In this document: positions 1-6,421 of the stretch, piece after piece
How positions within the stretch are numbered: the first letter of the stretch is position 1
How the letters are laid out: the number at the start of each line of letters is the position of its first letter
Program-made: the position numbers and the translations under genes
NCBI GenBank assembly: GCA_024276815.1
Contig: JAJRWM010000152.1
Coordinates: 1 to 7,452, forward strand
Reading direction: 5' to 3'
DNA length: 7,452 nucleotides
From: a bacterium
Lineage (GTDB): Bacteria; JACRDZ01; JAJRWM01
Notes under the pieces: generated by a model
What the model was told of the DNA's origin: nothing
The model's input: only the letters and a program-made list of their open reading frames with translations
Databases searched by the model: none

Positions 1-159
1 GCCCTGCGGGATGAGTATCGCAAATTCAGTCCGGCGCGTTTCCGGAAACTGGGGAAAAAATACGGCGCCGCCTATGTGATAACCGCCTATCCCCAGGGTT
101 TGCCTTTCAGCAAAATATACCAGAATTCCACCTTCAGGATTTATCGCTTGCCCGGGTAA
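1..159 (+). CDS. C-terminal fragment of an unidentified protein, possibly a large membrane glycosyltransferase-like protein
   Basis: Frame 1 is open from the window edge to a TAA at 157-159, giving 53 residues; the start lies outside the window. The fragment is basic and ends with a KKYGAAYVIT stretch, then KIYQNSTFRIYRLPG. A lysine-rich helix, then a strand of the form KYGxxYVI, then a short tail ending in F-R-x-Y-R, is the usual C-terminal layout of large multi-pass membrane proteins of the YfhO/GT-C/DUF6798 kind, where it forms an extracytoplasmic alpha/beta domain. This is pattern recognition on a short tail only. The gene converges on the GH57 gene on the other strand, with 88 bases between the stop codons and no classical terminator with a T-run. 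I am fairly sure it is coding and unsure of the family. Confidence 0.55.
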   Translation, partial: ALRDEYRKFSPARFRKLGKKYGAAYVITAYPQGLPFSKIYQNSTFRIYRLPG

Positions 160-182
160 AGCATTAAGATCGTAAAAGGTTC

Positions 183-248
183 TAAGCGAGCACAGTTGCG
201 AGCGATCCGAAGAAGCCGGAGGCAAGCACCCACAGGCTGTAAGCCTGT
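183..248 (-). repeat. Two-part REP-like repeat, copy 1
   Basis: Read on the minus strand, this stretch starts with a perfect dyad, ACAGGCT-tac-AGCCTGT (plus-strand 232-248, 7-bp stem, 3-nt loop). After 27 nt containing CCTCCGG comes CGCTCGCAA-CTG-TGCT-CGCTTA (204-183). The same order, spacing and core words recur at 3427-3498, so I call both copies of one dispersed repeat. It lies between convergent genes, and the dyad overlaps the TAA stop of the GH57 gene by one base. The hairpin might act as a weak bidirectional transcript end, but it has no T-run on either strand. Hairpins with ACAGG/CCTGT arms are, from memory, common intergenic palindromes in uncultured bacterial genomes. Confidence 0.5.
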
Positions 249-2485
249 TAAACGAACCAGTGCTCAGCCTCAAATTCCGGCGAGGGCACCTCGCAACGGA
301 CAACGTCTGAAATGGGCCAGCGTTCTATCTGATGGCCGTTCTCCTTGATCTTGAAGGCGAATTCAATATATTGTTTGTCATCGCCCAGTAAGTTAGCGAA
401 GGGAATTTTGATCTCCAGAATATCCCTGACAGCCGCCGCAATATCCGCCTCATGCAGCCCCTGCTCATCCGTTGAAACAGAACTGCTCAAAACTATTGCC
501 GGCTTAATGAACGGCTCTTTTTGAATATCAGGAGGAAAGGTCAGGCAGATATCAACCTGTGAAGAAGCGAAAAAAGTGAAACGCAGAGACTTGTTGGCCA
601 GCCATTCGGATGTCATCCTGATCGAAGTATCCAGCCTGAGATAGATATTTTCATGATCAAACCCGTAGAACACCTTTTTGAGGATGGTGTCCACCTTGTG
701 CATGGCTCCCCCCATTTTGTCGCATTCAAATATTCCGCCCTCAATCCATTCATAATAATTGGTTATCACCCCGTCGATAACCGGATAGATCAGACCAACC
801 GGACTAAGCGTGGGCTTTGATGTTTCCGGCTGGATAATCGGGAAATCAAGATAACCGGGAGCGTCTTTCTTCAGGGCCTGGTAGACATTTTTCAAATGCT
901 GGCGGTAAAGGACATCAAACGCTTCATCATTACCGCTAAAATGATCGTTGCCATACCACCAGTTCCAGTCGCTGCCCTCCGCGATAAAAAGCGACTCCCA
1001 GGCCAGCTGACGCATTTCCGGCGTCACCTCGGAATCATGCTCATGCTCGATTAAATAATCACGGGTCCGGGACAGAAAATCCCAGGACATGTTGTCCTCC
1101 TGATGCCCGATCCAGATGCGGAAATTATGATCAATCCAGGAGCCGGGGAATATTCTGGGCAATCGGCTCGACTGCATGTTATCGCCCAGACACTGGCTCG
1201 GCGTCACCGTTTGTAAACCGGGGTCGCCGGTCAAAGCCTGGTATAATGAGCTTAAAAAATCATAACCGTTATTGTGGTAATATTCCCAGGCGTTTTCACC
1301 ATCCAGGATAATGTTGACCACGTTTCTCTCCTTCGATAAATCAGCGGCGCCTATTTTGCCCAAAGTCTGAATGAAATTATGGGCGGCGTCGTTCGGCATC
1401 CAGCGCGAGTAGGTAAAACCAACCAGATCGGATAAAGTGTGATCGCGGAAGAATATCTTCAGGTCCTGATCCTCATGCGCGTAACTGTGGATTTGATACA
1501 GCTTCGAATCCTGCCTGGGATCGACGTCCGTGTGCTGGTTGTCGGATGAGAGCCTGAGACTATGCGCCAGCACTTCTTCGTCAGCGCCAACCCACTTGAT
1601 GCCGGCCTCCATTATATGCGTTAACGCTTCCTCGGAAACCGATCCCTCGCTGGGCCACATCCCCCTCGGCTGGCAGCCGAAATAATTCTGATAACTGTCC
1701 ACGGCGCGCCTAATCTGGTTAACCGCGTCTTCCGGGTGAACAAATCGTTCCCGGGGCAGGTCAATTGTCGGGATGGCCACTTTCGCGACATCGGTATCGC
1801 AAAGTAAAGGCAAAATCGGATGATACATAGGAGTGACGCTGACCTCGACCCGGCCCTCATCCTGGAGCTTTTTATGCAGCGGAATGACCTGACGGATTAG
1901 CTCGCGCTGACGCTCAAGCAGTTTTAGTTTCTCCGCCTCAGTAAAACTAACCCCTTTTTGATAAAGCGATTTAATTAACTCGTCTTCCTGCCTGGCCAGG
2001 TAACCAAACCAGACCAGGTTGGACCAGACCTGGAGATCCAAAAAATCCTGGGGGCTGAAATGATAGAGCCGGCTGCCGATAATCTCTTCCCGGCTTACGT
2101 GGAGACCTCGTTTGCCGAGTAGCTGGGCGGACCTTTGATTAGGCTTGATCATGTTATCCCAGTTAGCGTAAAAAAAAGTTTCCAAGATCTCCACTTTTTC
2201 TTCATCATTCAACTGCGCGGCCGGAATCAGCGAAAGCTCCAGATGCCGATCGACAGCGTTATTGTGCCCATAATCGTAGAGCTGGTCCAACAGCGAGGGT
2301 ACATAATTGAAAGTTAATTTTAAATCGGGGTATTTTTCGGCCAGGCGGATCATTTCGTAATAATCCTTGGTAGCGTGCAACCTGACCCAGGGCAGGACAT
2401 AACGTTCAGTTAACAGATTTTTGTAATACGGCTGATGCATGTGCCACAGAATCATAACCTTCAAGGGATTATCCATGTTTGCCAT
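248..2485 (-). CDS. Glycoside hydrolase family 57 protein (COG1449-type alpha-amylase/glucanotransferase-like)
   Basis: A 745-residue enzyme of family GH57, which hydrolyses or transfers alpha-glucan chains by a retaining mechanism. The family's conserved regions appear in order. WHMHQP at 14-19 is region 1. EVSVTPMYHP, near residue 215, is the region 2 equivalent. MWPSEG places the likely nucleophile at Glu280. LDGENAWEYY places the likely acid/base at Asp395. SDWNWWYG near 505-512 is the region 5 equivalent. These assignments rest on remembered alignment to Thermococcus litoralis 4-alpha-glucanotransferase (Glu123, Asp214). The last ~150 residues look like the beta-rich carbohydrate-binding-like tail usual in this subgroup. 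There is no signal peptide, so it is probably cytoplasmic and acts on glycogen or maltodextrins; the exact substrate is unknown for the subgroup. The frame is open 37 codons further, to 2596, but that part overlaps engB and the family normally begins just before the WHxHQP strand. I chose ATG at 2485, 14 nt after GGGGAAGG; ATG at 2476 is an alternative. It overlaps the engB end by 17 bases. Confidence 0.93.
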   Translation of the reverse strand: MANMDNPLKVMILWHMHQPYYKNLLTERYVLPWVRLHATKDYYEMIRLAEKYPDLKLTFNYVPSLLDQLYDYGHNNAVDRHLELSLIPAAQLNDEEKVEILETFFYANWDNMIKPNQRSAQLLGKRGLHVSREEIIGSRLYHFSPQDFLDLQVWSNLVWFGYLARQEDELIKSLYQKGVSFTEAEKLKLLERQRELIRQVIPLHKKLQDEGRVEVSVTPMYHPILPLLCDTDVAKVAIPTIDLPRERFVHPEDAVNQIRRAVDSYQNYFGCQPRGMWPSEGSVSEEALTHIMEAGIKWVGADEEVLAHSLRLSSDNQHTDVDPRQDSKLYQIHSYAHEDQDLKIFFRDHTLSDLVGFTYSRWMPNDAAHNFIQTLGKIGAADLSKERNVVNIILDGENAWEYYHNNGYDFLSSLYQALTGDPGLQTVTPSQCLGDNMQSSRLPRIFPGSWIDHNFRIWIGHQEDNMSWDFLSRTRDYLIEHEHDSEVTPEMRQLAWESLFIAEGSDWNWWYGNDHFSGNDEAFDVLYRQHLKNVYQALKKDAPGYLDFPIIQPETSKPTLSPVGLIYPVIDGVITNYYEWIEGGIFECDKMGGAMHKVDTILKKVFYGFDHENIYLRLDTSIRMTSEWLANKSLRFTFFASSQVDICLTFPPDIQKEPFIKPAIVLSSSVSTDEQGLHEADIAAAVRDILEIKIPFANLLGDDKQYIEFAFKIKENGHQIERWPISDVVRCEVPSPEFEAEHWFV

Positions 2486-3077
2486 TATTTTTTTTACTAC
2501 CTTCCCCAATGGCCTCAGCGATCCAGCGCCAGAGGTCCGCTTTACCTTCATGTTTGATAATTGAAAAGGTCTGCCAGTCACTGACAGCGAAATCACGAGC
2601 CAGTTTTTTGCCCCGGGTCTTCGCTTTTGAAGTGGAAAATTTATCAGCTTTGGTAAAAACCAGCCGGAAAGGTATCCGGTAACCGGTTAGCCACTCCAGG
2701 GTCTGGTAATCCAGTTCAGTTGGGGTCCTTCTGATATCAAACAACCAAGCCACACCCTTCAAGCAGTTTCCGGAAGTAAAATATGATTCGAGCAAGGCCC
2801 GCCAGCCCTGCCTGACAGATGTCGGGACTTTGGCATAGCCAAATCCAGGCAGATCAACCAGATAAAACAAATCGTTAATGAGAAAAAAATTTACCAGTTG
2901 GGTTTTCCCGGGAGTCCGGCTTGTCTTGGCCAGTTTTTTTCTGTTCACCAGACAGTTAATTAAAGATGATTTCCCCACATTGGAACGACCGACAAAAGCG
3001 ACTTCAGGTCTCCCATCTTCAGGAAACTGTTGAGATTTGGCGGCGCTGCCGCGGAATAGCGCAGATTTTATTTTCAT
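2469..3077 (-). CDS. engB: Ribosome biogenesis GTPase EngB (YsxC/YihA)
   Basis: A TrmE-Era-EngA-EngB-Septin-type GTPase of 202 residues, the normal size for the family. EngB acts late in assembly of the large ribosomal subunit and is essential in many bacteria. All G motifs are visible: G1 GRSNVGKS (30-37), G2 threonine in TPGKT (55-59), G3 DLPGFG (75-80), G4 TKAD (142-145) and a G5-like SIIKHEG (172-178). The start MKIKSALF..SA...Q.P matches the usual N-terminus, so the ATG at 3077 is sound, although no well-spaced Shine-Dalgarno site precedes it (the nearest is AAGGCG about 16 nt away). The C-terminus is a short basic tail, KKNNGKHG, encoded across the beginning of the GH57 gene. The winged-helix gene lies 56 bases upstream, and I see no terminator or obvious promoter between them, so co-transcription is likely. 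Confidence 0.97.
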   Translation of the reverse strand: MKIKSALFRGSAAKSQQFPEDGRPEVAFVGRSNVGKSSLINCLVNRKKLAKTSRTPGKTQLVNFFLINDLFYLVDLPGFGYAKVPTSVRQGWRALLESYFTSGNCLKGVAWLFDIRRTPTELDYQTLEWLTGYRIPFRLVFTKADKFSTSKAKTRGKKLARDFAVSDWQTFSIIKHEGKADLWRWIAEAIGEGSKKNNGKHG

Positions 3078-3133
3078 AAAAATAGCAAAGAAACGCCTTA
3101 ATCAACCACACCGATATTTTTCTTCGCTAGCTT

Positions 3134-3334
3134 TTAACACAAAGTGATATTTGTATTGTTCCCTTTTCGGAAAAAAGCGACCTTGTTTTCTCTCGCCAGC
3201 CAGCCCAAGGCAAGGTTTATATCATCAGTTTTAAGATTTAAGTCTTTTTTCATTTTACTAACCGAACAGGAACCGTTATTCTCCAGATAACGGAAAACAT
3301 CCCCGGCGCGCTCTCCAATATTAGTTTTCAACAT
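3134..3334 (-). CDS. Small winged helix-turn-helix protein, DUF2582-like
   Basis: A 66-residue protein with a compact winged-helix layout. Helix 1 is IGERAGDVFRYLENNG. Helices 2 and 3 are SVSKMKKDLNL and KTDDINLALGWLAREN, followed by a short wing KVAFFRKGNNTNITL. The opening MLKTNIGE.AG and the LALGWLAREN.V.F stretch are typical of the winged-helix family DUF2582 (PF10771), whose role is not established; DNA binding is presumed from the fold. I chose ATG at 3334 because a strong SD (GGGGAGGAAAG, core at 3345-3349) lies 10 nt upstream and the family starts there. The in-frame ATG at 3367 would add eleven residues (MFINYWGGKLV) and has a poorer site. It is first in the minus-strand group with engB and GH57 and divergent from pyrR, so it could be autoregulatory, but no operator is proven. 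Confidence 0.85.
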   Translation of the reverse strand: MLKTNIGERAGDVFRYLENNGSCSVSKMKKDLNLKTDDINLALGWLARENKVAFFRKGNNTNITLC

Positions 3335-3344
3335 TACCAACTTT

Positions 3345-3349
3345 CCTCC
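3345..3349 (-). promoter_or_regulatory. Shine-Dalgarno site of the winged-helix gene
   Basis: On the minus strand GGGGAGGAAAG ends about ten bases before the ATG at 3334, with the GGAGG core at 3349-3345. It is the strongest ribosome-binding site in the window and decides the shorter start over the in-frame ATG at 3367. Confidence 0.75.
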
Positions 3350-3386
3350 CCAATAATTGATGAACACCTAATACCTTATTAAAAGA

Positions 3387-3415
3387 GTTAAACATAATCC
3401 TTTCATCCTCGTCAA
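3387..3415 (-). promoter_or_regulatory. Candidate promoter of the winged-helix/engB/GH57 group
   Basis: On the minus strand TTGACG (3415-3410, five of six to consensus) is followed after 17 bases by TTTAAC (3392-3387, four of six). Transcription would start near 3380, leaving a leader of about 46 nt before the ATG at 3334. The -10 element is weak, so this is a prediction from spacing and position only. Confidence 0.35.
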
Positions 3416-3426
3416 CAATTATTTTC

Positions 3427-3498
3427 ACAGGACTGTGTCCTGTTTTAATAACCTTCGGTACTTTCAACTTCCGCTCGCAAGCTGATTTGCTTCGCTTA
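3427..3498 (+). repeat. Two-part REP-like repeat, copy 2
   Basis: It starts with the dyad ACAGGAC-tgt-GTCCTGT (3427-3443, 7-bp stem, 3-nt loop) followed by TTTAATAA. Then come 28 nt containing CCTTCGG, then CGCTCGCAA-GCTG-ATTTGCTTCGCTTA (3472-3498). Copy 1 at 183-248, read on the minus strand, has the same parts in the same order with 27 nt between them. The stem arms differ from copy 1 by compensating changes (GGCT/AGCC against GGAC/GTCC), which suggests that pairing itself is maintained. The second half also contains a local dyad, GCAAGC with GCTTCGC. The repeat sits just upstream of the candidate minus-strand promoter. The stem plus TTT could act as a weak plus-strand terminator, but no plus-strand gene ends here. 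Confidence 0.55.
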
Positions 3499-3612
3499 CG
3501 CCCGTAACGACAAACCGTACAACTGATAGTAATTTGCTCTAAAACTATATTTACAGACAGTTGCAACTAGCCGCCTCGTTTTTTTGGTAATGTCCTGTAA
3601 AGCAAACAGAGT

Positions 3613-3641
3613 TTGACTTTTGCCGAAACTTGTCATACAAT
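3613..3641 (+). promoter_or_regulatory. Sigma70-type promoter of pyrRBC
   Basis: TTGACT (3613-3618) and TACAAT (3636-3641) each match the consensus at five of six positions and are separated by exactly 17 bases. Transcription should begin near 3648, giving a leader of only about 19 nt before the GTG of pyrR. That leaves room for the ribosome-binding site but not for an antiterminator/terminator pair. Confidence 0.75.
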
Positions 3642-3655
3642 TAACCAGCTAATTT

Positions 3656-3660
3656 GAGGA
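3656..3660 (+). promoter_or_regulatory. Shine-Dalgarno site of pyrR
   Basis: GAGGA lies six bases before the GTG at 3667, which supports GTG initiation. The nearby ATG at 3662 is out of frame and too close to the site; the in-frame ATG at 3682 would leave the SD too far away. Confidence 0.65.
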
Positions 3661-3666
3661 TATGCC

Positions 3667-4233
3667 GTGGCGACCAAAAAAATGCTGGCAATGGACAGTT
3701 CCGAAATCAAAAGAGCCCTTCGTCGTATCGCTTCTGAAATCATCGAAAAAAACAACGGAACCAATGAATTAGCGATTGTGGGCATGGTCACCAAGGGCGT
3801 TTTTCTGGGCAATCGTCTGGTCAAAGAGATTAACTGCCTGGAAGATGTCGCCATCCCCATGGGCGTTCTGGATACCACGCTTTACCGGGATGATGTCAAC
3901 TCCAAGAACTTCCGTCCCCGAGTCGAACAGACTGAAATAAACTTCGATATTAACGGTAAAAAAATCATTCTGGTTGACGATGTCATCTATACCGGCCGCA
4001 CCGTACGGGCTGCTCTGGACGCTCTGATGGATTTCGGCCGCCCTCAATGTATCCAGCTAGCCGTAATGATCGACCGAGGCCATCGGGAACTGCCAATCAG
4101 CGCCGACTACCTGGGCAAACTAATCGAAACCAGGAAGGATGAGCAGGTACTGGTCGCGGTCAAAGAAATTGAAAAGGAAGATATGGTCTACATCGTTAAA
4201 GATAAAAAGAAGAGCGTTAAGGACGGTAAATGA
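3667..4233 (+). CDS. pyrR: Bifunctional pyrimidine regulator / uracil phosphoribosyltransferase PyrR
   Basis: A 188-residue type I phosphoribosyltransferase. In Bacillus PyrR binds pyr mRNA when UMP is high and also makes UMP from uracil and PRPP. The PRPP loop is VDDVIYTGRT at 103-112, with both acidic residues present. Other family blocks are the N-terminal IKRALRRIASEIIEKN helix, TTLYRDD near 70-76 and LAVMIDRGHRELPISADYLGK near 131-151, all close to the Bacillus protein. The tail is an extra basic segment, KDKKKSVKDGK, beyond the usual end. The GTG start is set by GAGGA six bases upstream. The gene is first in a three-gene operon, and its last codons overlap the pyrB ATG (ATGA). The predicted leader is too short for a standard PyrR attenuator, so whether it regulates here, acts at the translation-start region or serves only as the enzyme is open. 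Confidence 0.96.
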   Translation: MATKKMLAMDSSEIKRALRRIASEIIEKNNGTNELAIVGMVTKGVFLGNRLVKEINCLEDVAIPMGVLDTTLYRDDVNSKNFRPRVEQTEINFDINGKKIILVDDVIYTGRTVRAALDALMDFGRPQCIQLAVMIDRGHRELPISADYLGKLIETRKDEQVLVAVKEIEKEDMVYIVKDKKKSVKDGK

Positions 4234-5141
4234 GCTTTACTCGCAAGGATTTACTGGGAATCGAAGAGCTTTCAGCCGGGGAAATCCAGTCTCTTCTGGT
4301 CGCGGCGGTTTCCTTCAAGGAGATTATCGAACGGAACGTCAAGAAAGTTCCCACGTTACGGGGCAAGACCATTATCAACCTGTTTCTGGAACCCTCGACC
4401 CGTACCCGGATTTCCTTTGAGCTGGCCGGGAAATATCTGAGCGCCGACGTAATTAATATCTCCGCGGGCGGTTCCAGTGTCAGCAAGGGTGAGAGCCTGC
4501 TCGACACAGCTAAAACGCTGGAAGCGATGAAGGCCGATTACCTGGTTGTCCGCACTCCTTTCGCGGGGGCGCCCTTATACCTGGCCAAAATGGTCAAATC
4601 AGCGGTGATTAACGCCGGCGACGGCGCCCACGAACATCCGACCCAGGCTTTACTAGACCTGTTCACTATCCAGGAGAAATTTCAGCAAATAAGAAGTCTC
4701 AAGGTTGCGATCATTGGCGATATCAGCCACAGCCGGGTAGCCCGCTCCAACATCTGGGGCTTGCTCAAACTGGGCGCGGAAGTTACCCTGATCGCTCCGC
4801 CGACCCTCCTGCCGATTGACATTGAGAAAATGGGGGTCAAGGTACGTTTCAAAATTGATGATGAACTGAAAAAGGCCGACCTGGTTTATGTTTTAAGACT
4901 GCAACGTGAAAGACAACGCGGCGGTTTGCTGCCCGGTTTGCGGGAGTACGCCCGCCTGTATGGTATCAACAGCTCCAGAATTTCGAAGAAAGCGATGGTC
5001 ATGCACCCCGGTCCCCTGAACCAGGGTATTGAAATAGACGACGAACTGGCTTATGGTCCCCGTTCGCTGGTTACGGATCAGGTCACCAACGGTCTGGCGG
5101 TCAGGATGGCCGTTCTTTATCTGCTGGTAGGGAAGAAGTGA
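4230..5141 (+). CDS. pyrB: Aspartate carbamoyltransferase catalytic subunit
   Basis: Makes N-carbamoyl-L-aspartate from carbamoyl phosphate and aspartate, the committed step of pyrimidine synthesis, in the cytoplasm. At 303 residues it is of normal length. The carbamoyl-phosphate loop STRTR is at 56-60 and SSVSKGES, with its lysine at 86, follows at 82-89. HPTQ is at 136-139 (the histidine is equivalent to E. coli His134), VLRLQRER is near 221-228 and HPGPLNQG is at 259-266. Two positions differ from the pattern I expect: RTP at 108-110, where most have RHP, and NQG at 264-266, where most have NRG. The substrate-binding Arg108 is kept. Start is ATG at 4230, six bases after AAGGA, overlapping the pyrR stop. 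There is no pyrI (regulatory subunit) gene in the window, so the enzyme is probably a plain trimer or pairs with dihydroorotase. Confidence 0.97.
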   Translation: MSFTRKDLLGIEELSAGEIQSLLVAAVSFKEIIERNVKKVPTLRGKTIINLFLEPSTRTRISFELAGKYLSADVINISAGGSSVSKGESLLDTAKTLEAMKADYLVVRTPFAGAPLYLAKMVKSAVINAGDGAHEHPTQALLDLFTIQEKFQQIRSLKVAIIGDISHSRVARSNIWGLLKLGAEVTLIAPPTLLPIDIEKMGVKVRFKIDDELKKADLVYVLRLQRERQRGGLLPGLREYARLYGINSSRISKKAMVMHPGPLNQGIEIDDELAYGPRSLVTDQVTNGLAVRMAVLYLLVGKK

Positions 5142-6421
5142 ACCTGTTAATAAAAAACGGCGATCTGGTCAATCCCGGCAAACCCAAACTAAACGGCAAG
5201 CTTGACCTCCTGGTTAAACAGGGAAAAATCGCTAAAATCGGCGAAAATCTCAAAGCGGGCAAAGGCTGCCAGGTTATCGACGCCACCCGGCAATATGTTT
5301 TCCCCGGTTTGGTCGATCTGCACGTCCACCTCAGAGAGCCGGGTCATGAATACAAGGAAGATATCGCTTCCGGCACCAAGGCCGCCGCCAGGGGCGGTTT
5401 TACCACGATCAACTGTATGCCCAATACCGAGCCGCCCATAGATAACCGGTCGGTGGTCGAGTTTGTCCGGGAAGTTGCCAAGGCCAGCGGCGTAATCAGG
5501 GTTGTGACGACTGCCTGCATCACCAAAGGCCGGGCCGGCAAGGAGCTGGTGGAAATGGCTGATCTATATGAAGCCGGAGTGCGGACACTCTCAGACGATG
5601 GCGACATGGTCGAGGACGCTCACCTGATGCGGCGGGCGCTCGAATACGCCGGCATGTTTCCCCTGACCATCATCTCCCACGCCGAAGTCGCCGGCCTGAG
5701 CCGCGGCGGCGATATGAACGAGGGCTTTGTCTCCACTAAACTGGGGCTTAAAGGGATACCGGCCGCCGCTGAGGAGATCGCGGTCGCCCGGGACATCCGG
5801 CTCGCGGAACTGGCCAAAGCCCGGCTGCACCTGGCTCACCTGAGTACGACCGGCTCAATAGAACTGCTCAGAACCGCCCAAAAGAGGGGGCTGCCAATTA
5901 CCGGCGAGGTCACGCCGCACCATTTCACCCTTACCGATGAGGAAACAGTCGGATATGACACCAGCACCAAGGTCAACCCACCTTTGCGGGAGCGGCAGGA
6001 TGTTCTGGCCTGCGTCCGGGGAATCGAGGACGGTACGATTAGCTGTATCGCCACCGATCACGCGCCGCACGCGGGGTTTGAAAAAGAGCGGGAGTACTCC
6101 AGGGCGCCGTTTGGCATCAGCGGCCTGGAAACCGCGGTCAGCCTGGCTTTCACAGAACTGCACCTGAAGCATAAAATACCGCTGGCTACGATAATCGCGG
6201 CGCTGACCATCAATCCCGCCCGTATTTTAGCGCTGGATATCGGTACGCTGGCAGAAAACGGACCGGCCTCCCTGACTATCTTTGATCCCAACCTTAAATG
6301 GCGGGTCGAACCGTCCGCTTTTCTCTCCAAGGGTAAAAGCACTCCCTTTGCCGGTCGAGAATTGACCGGTCGTGTCTCCTCGACCATTTATAACGGCAGG
6401 CTGGTTTACCAGTTCGATTAA
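5138..6421 (+). CDS. pyrC: Dihydroorotase, class I
   Basis: Closes carbamoyl-aspartate to dihydroorotate using a metal-bound amidohydrolase site. The 427-residue length and motif set are those of class I enzymes (Aquifex/Bacillus type) rather than the short E. coli type. Metal-binding and catalytic residues are visible in order: HVH at 62-64 within DLHVHLREPG, Asp154 in SDDG, His181 in SHAE, His234 in HLST and Asp307 in ATDHAPH. The N-terminal strand block (1-55) and C-terminal return (about 365-427, ending STIYNGRLVYQFD) form the usual composite domain. Start is GTG at 5138 with AGGGA just upstream; it overlaps the pyrB TGA (GTGA), indicating translational coupling. Class I enzymes in Aquifex form a complex with aspartate carbamoyltransferase, which fits the tight pairing here, though that is inference. 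No strong intrinsic terminator follows; only an AT-rich dyad, AAAAGTCTCTTTT, lies near 6425-6437. Confidence 0.97.
   Translation: MNLLIKNGDLVNPGKPKLNGKLDLLVKQGKIAKIGENLKAGKGCQVIDATRQYVFPGLVDLHVHLREPGHEYKEDIASGTKAAARGGFTTINCMPNTEPPIDNRSVVEFVREVAKASGVIRVVTTACITKGRAGKELVEMADLYEAGVRTLSDDGDMVEDAHLMRRALEYAGMFPLTIISHAEVAGLSRGGDMNEGFVSTKLGLKGIPAAAEEIAVARDIRLAELAKARLHLAHLSTTGSIELLRTAQKRGLPITGEVTPHHFTLTDEETVGYDTSTKVNPPLRERQDVLACVRGIEDGTISCIATDHAPHAGFEKEREYSRAPFGISGLETAVSLAFTELHLKHKIPLATIIAALTINPARILALDIGTLAENGPASLTIFDPNLKWRVEPSAFLSKGKSTPFAGRELTGRVSSTIYNGRLVYQFD

Larger units (their letters stand above)
3335..3666. other. Divergent intergenic region between the winged-helix gene and pyrR
   Basis: These 332 bases separate two divergent transcription units. 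From left to right they hold the SD of the winged-helix gene, a candidate minus-strand promoter (3387-3415), repeat copy 2 (3427-3498), a 10-bp perfect palindrome AGTTGCAACT (3559-3568), a T-run at 3579-3586, the pyr promoter (3613-3641) and the pyrR ribosome-binding site. A minus-strand frame at 3566-3321 is open from a TTG codon, but it has no recognisable protein signature and crosses the repeat, so I treat the region as non-coding. No PyrR-type binding loop (consensus around UCCAGAGAGG) and no riboswitch were recognised. Confidence 0.6.

Noticed and set aside
3520-3550. GTTTTAGAGC on the minus strand, resembling the start of a type II CRISPR repeat
   Set aside because: It occurs once, with no second repeat at spacer distance, no matching repeat end and no cas gene. 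A ten-base match is coincidence.
3321-3566. Minus-strand 81-codon frame opening at a TTG codon, upstream of the winged-helix gene
   Set aside because: It has no SD at the TTG and no recognisable domain, and it crosses the palindromic repeat (the KTGHSPV-like part is the translated hairpin). Its end overlaps the strong SD and start of the real gene.
4280-4305. CCAG-TCTCTT-CTGG dyad inside early pyrB as a PyrR-binding loop
   Set aside because: The loop lacks the GAGAGG core of the known PyrR site, and the dyad is only four base pairs within ordinary codons.
5344-6387. Several long antisense frames opposite pyrC
   Set aside because: They come from the codon bias of the coding strand. They lack start sites and recognisable motifs and lie fully within a certain gene.
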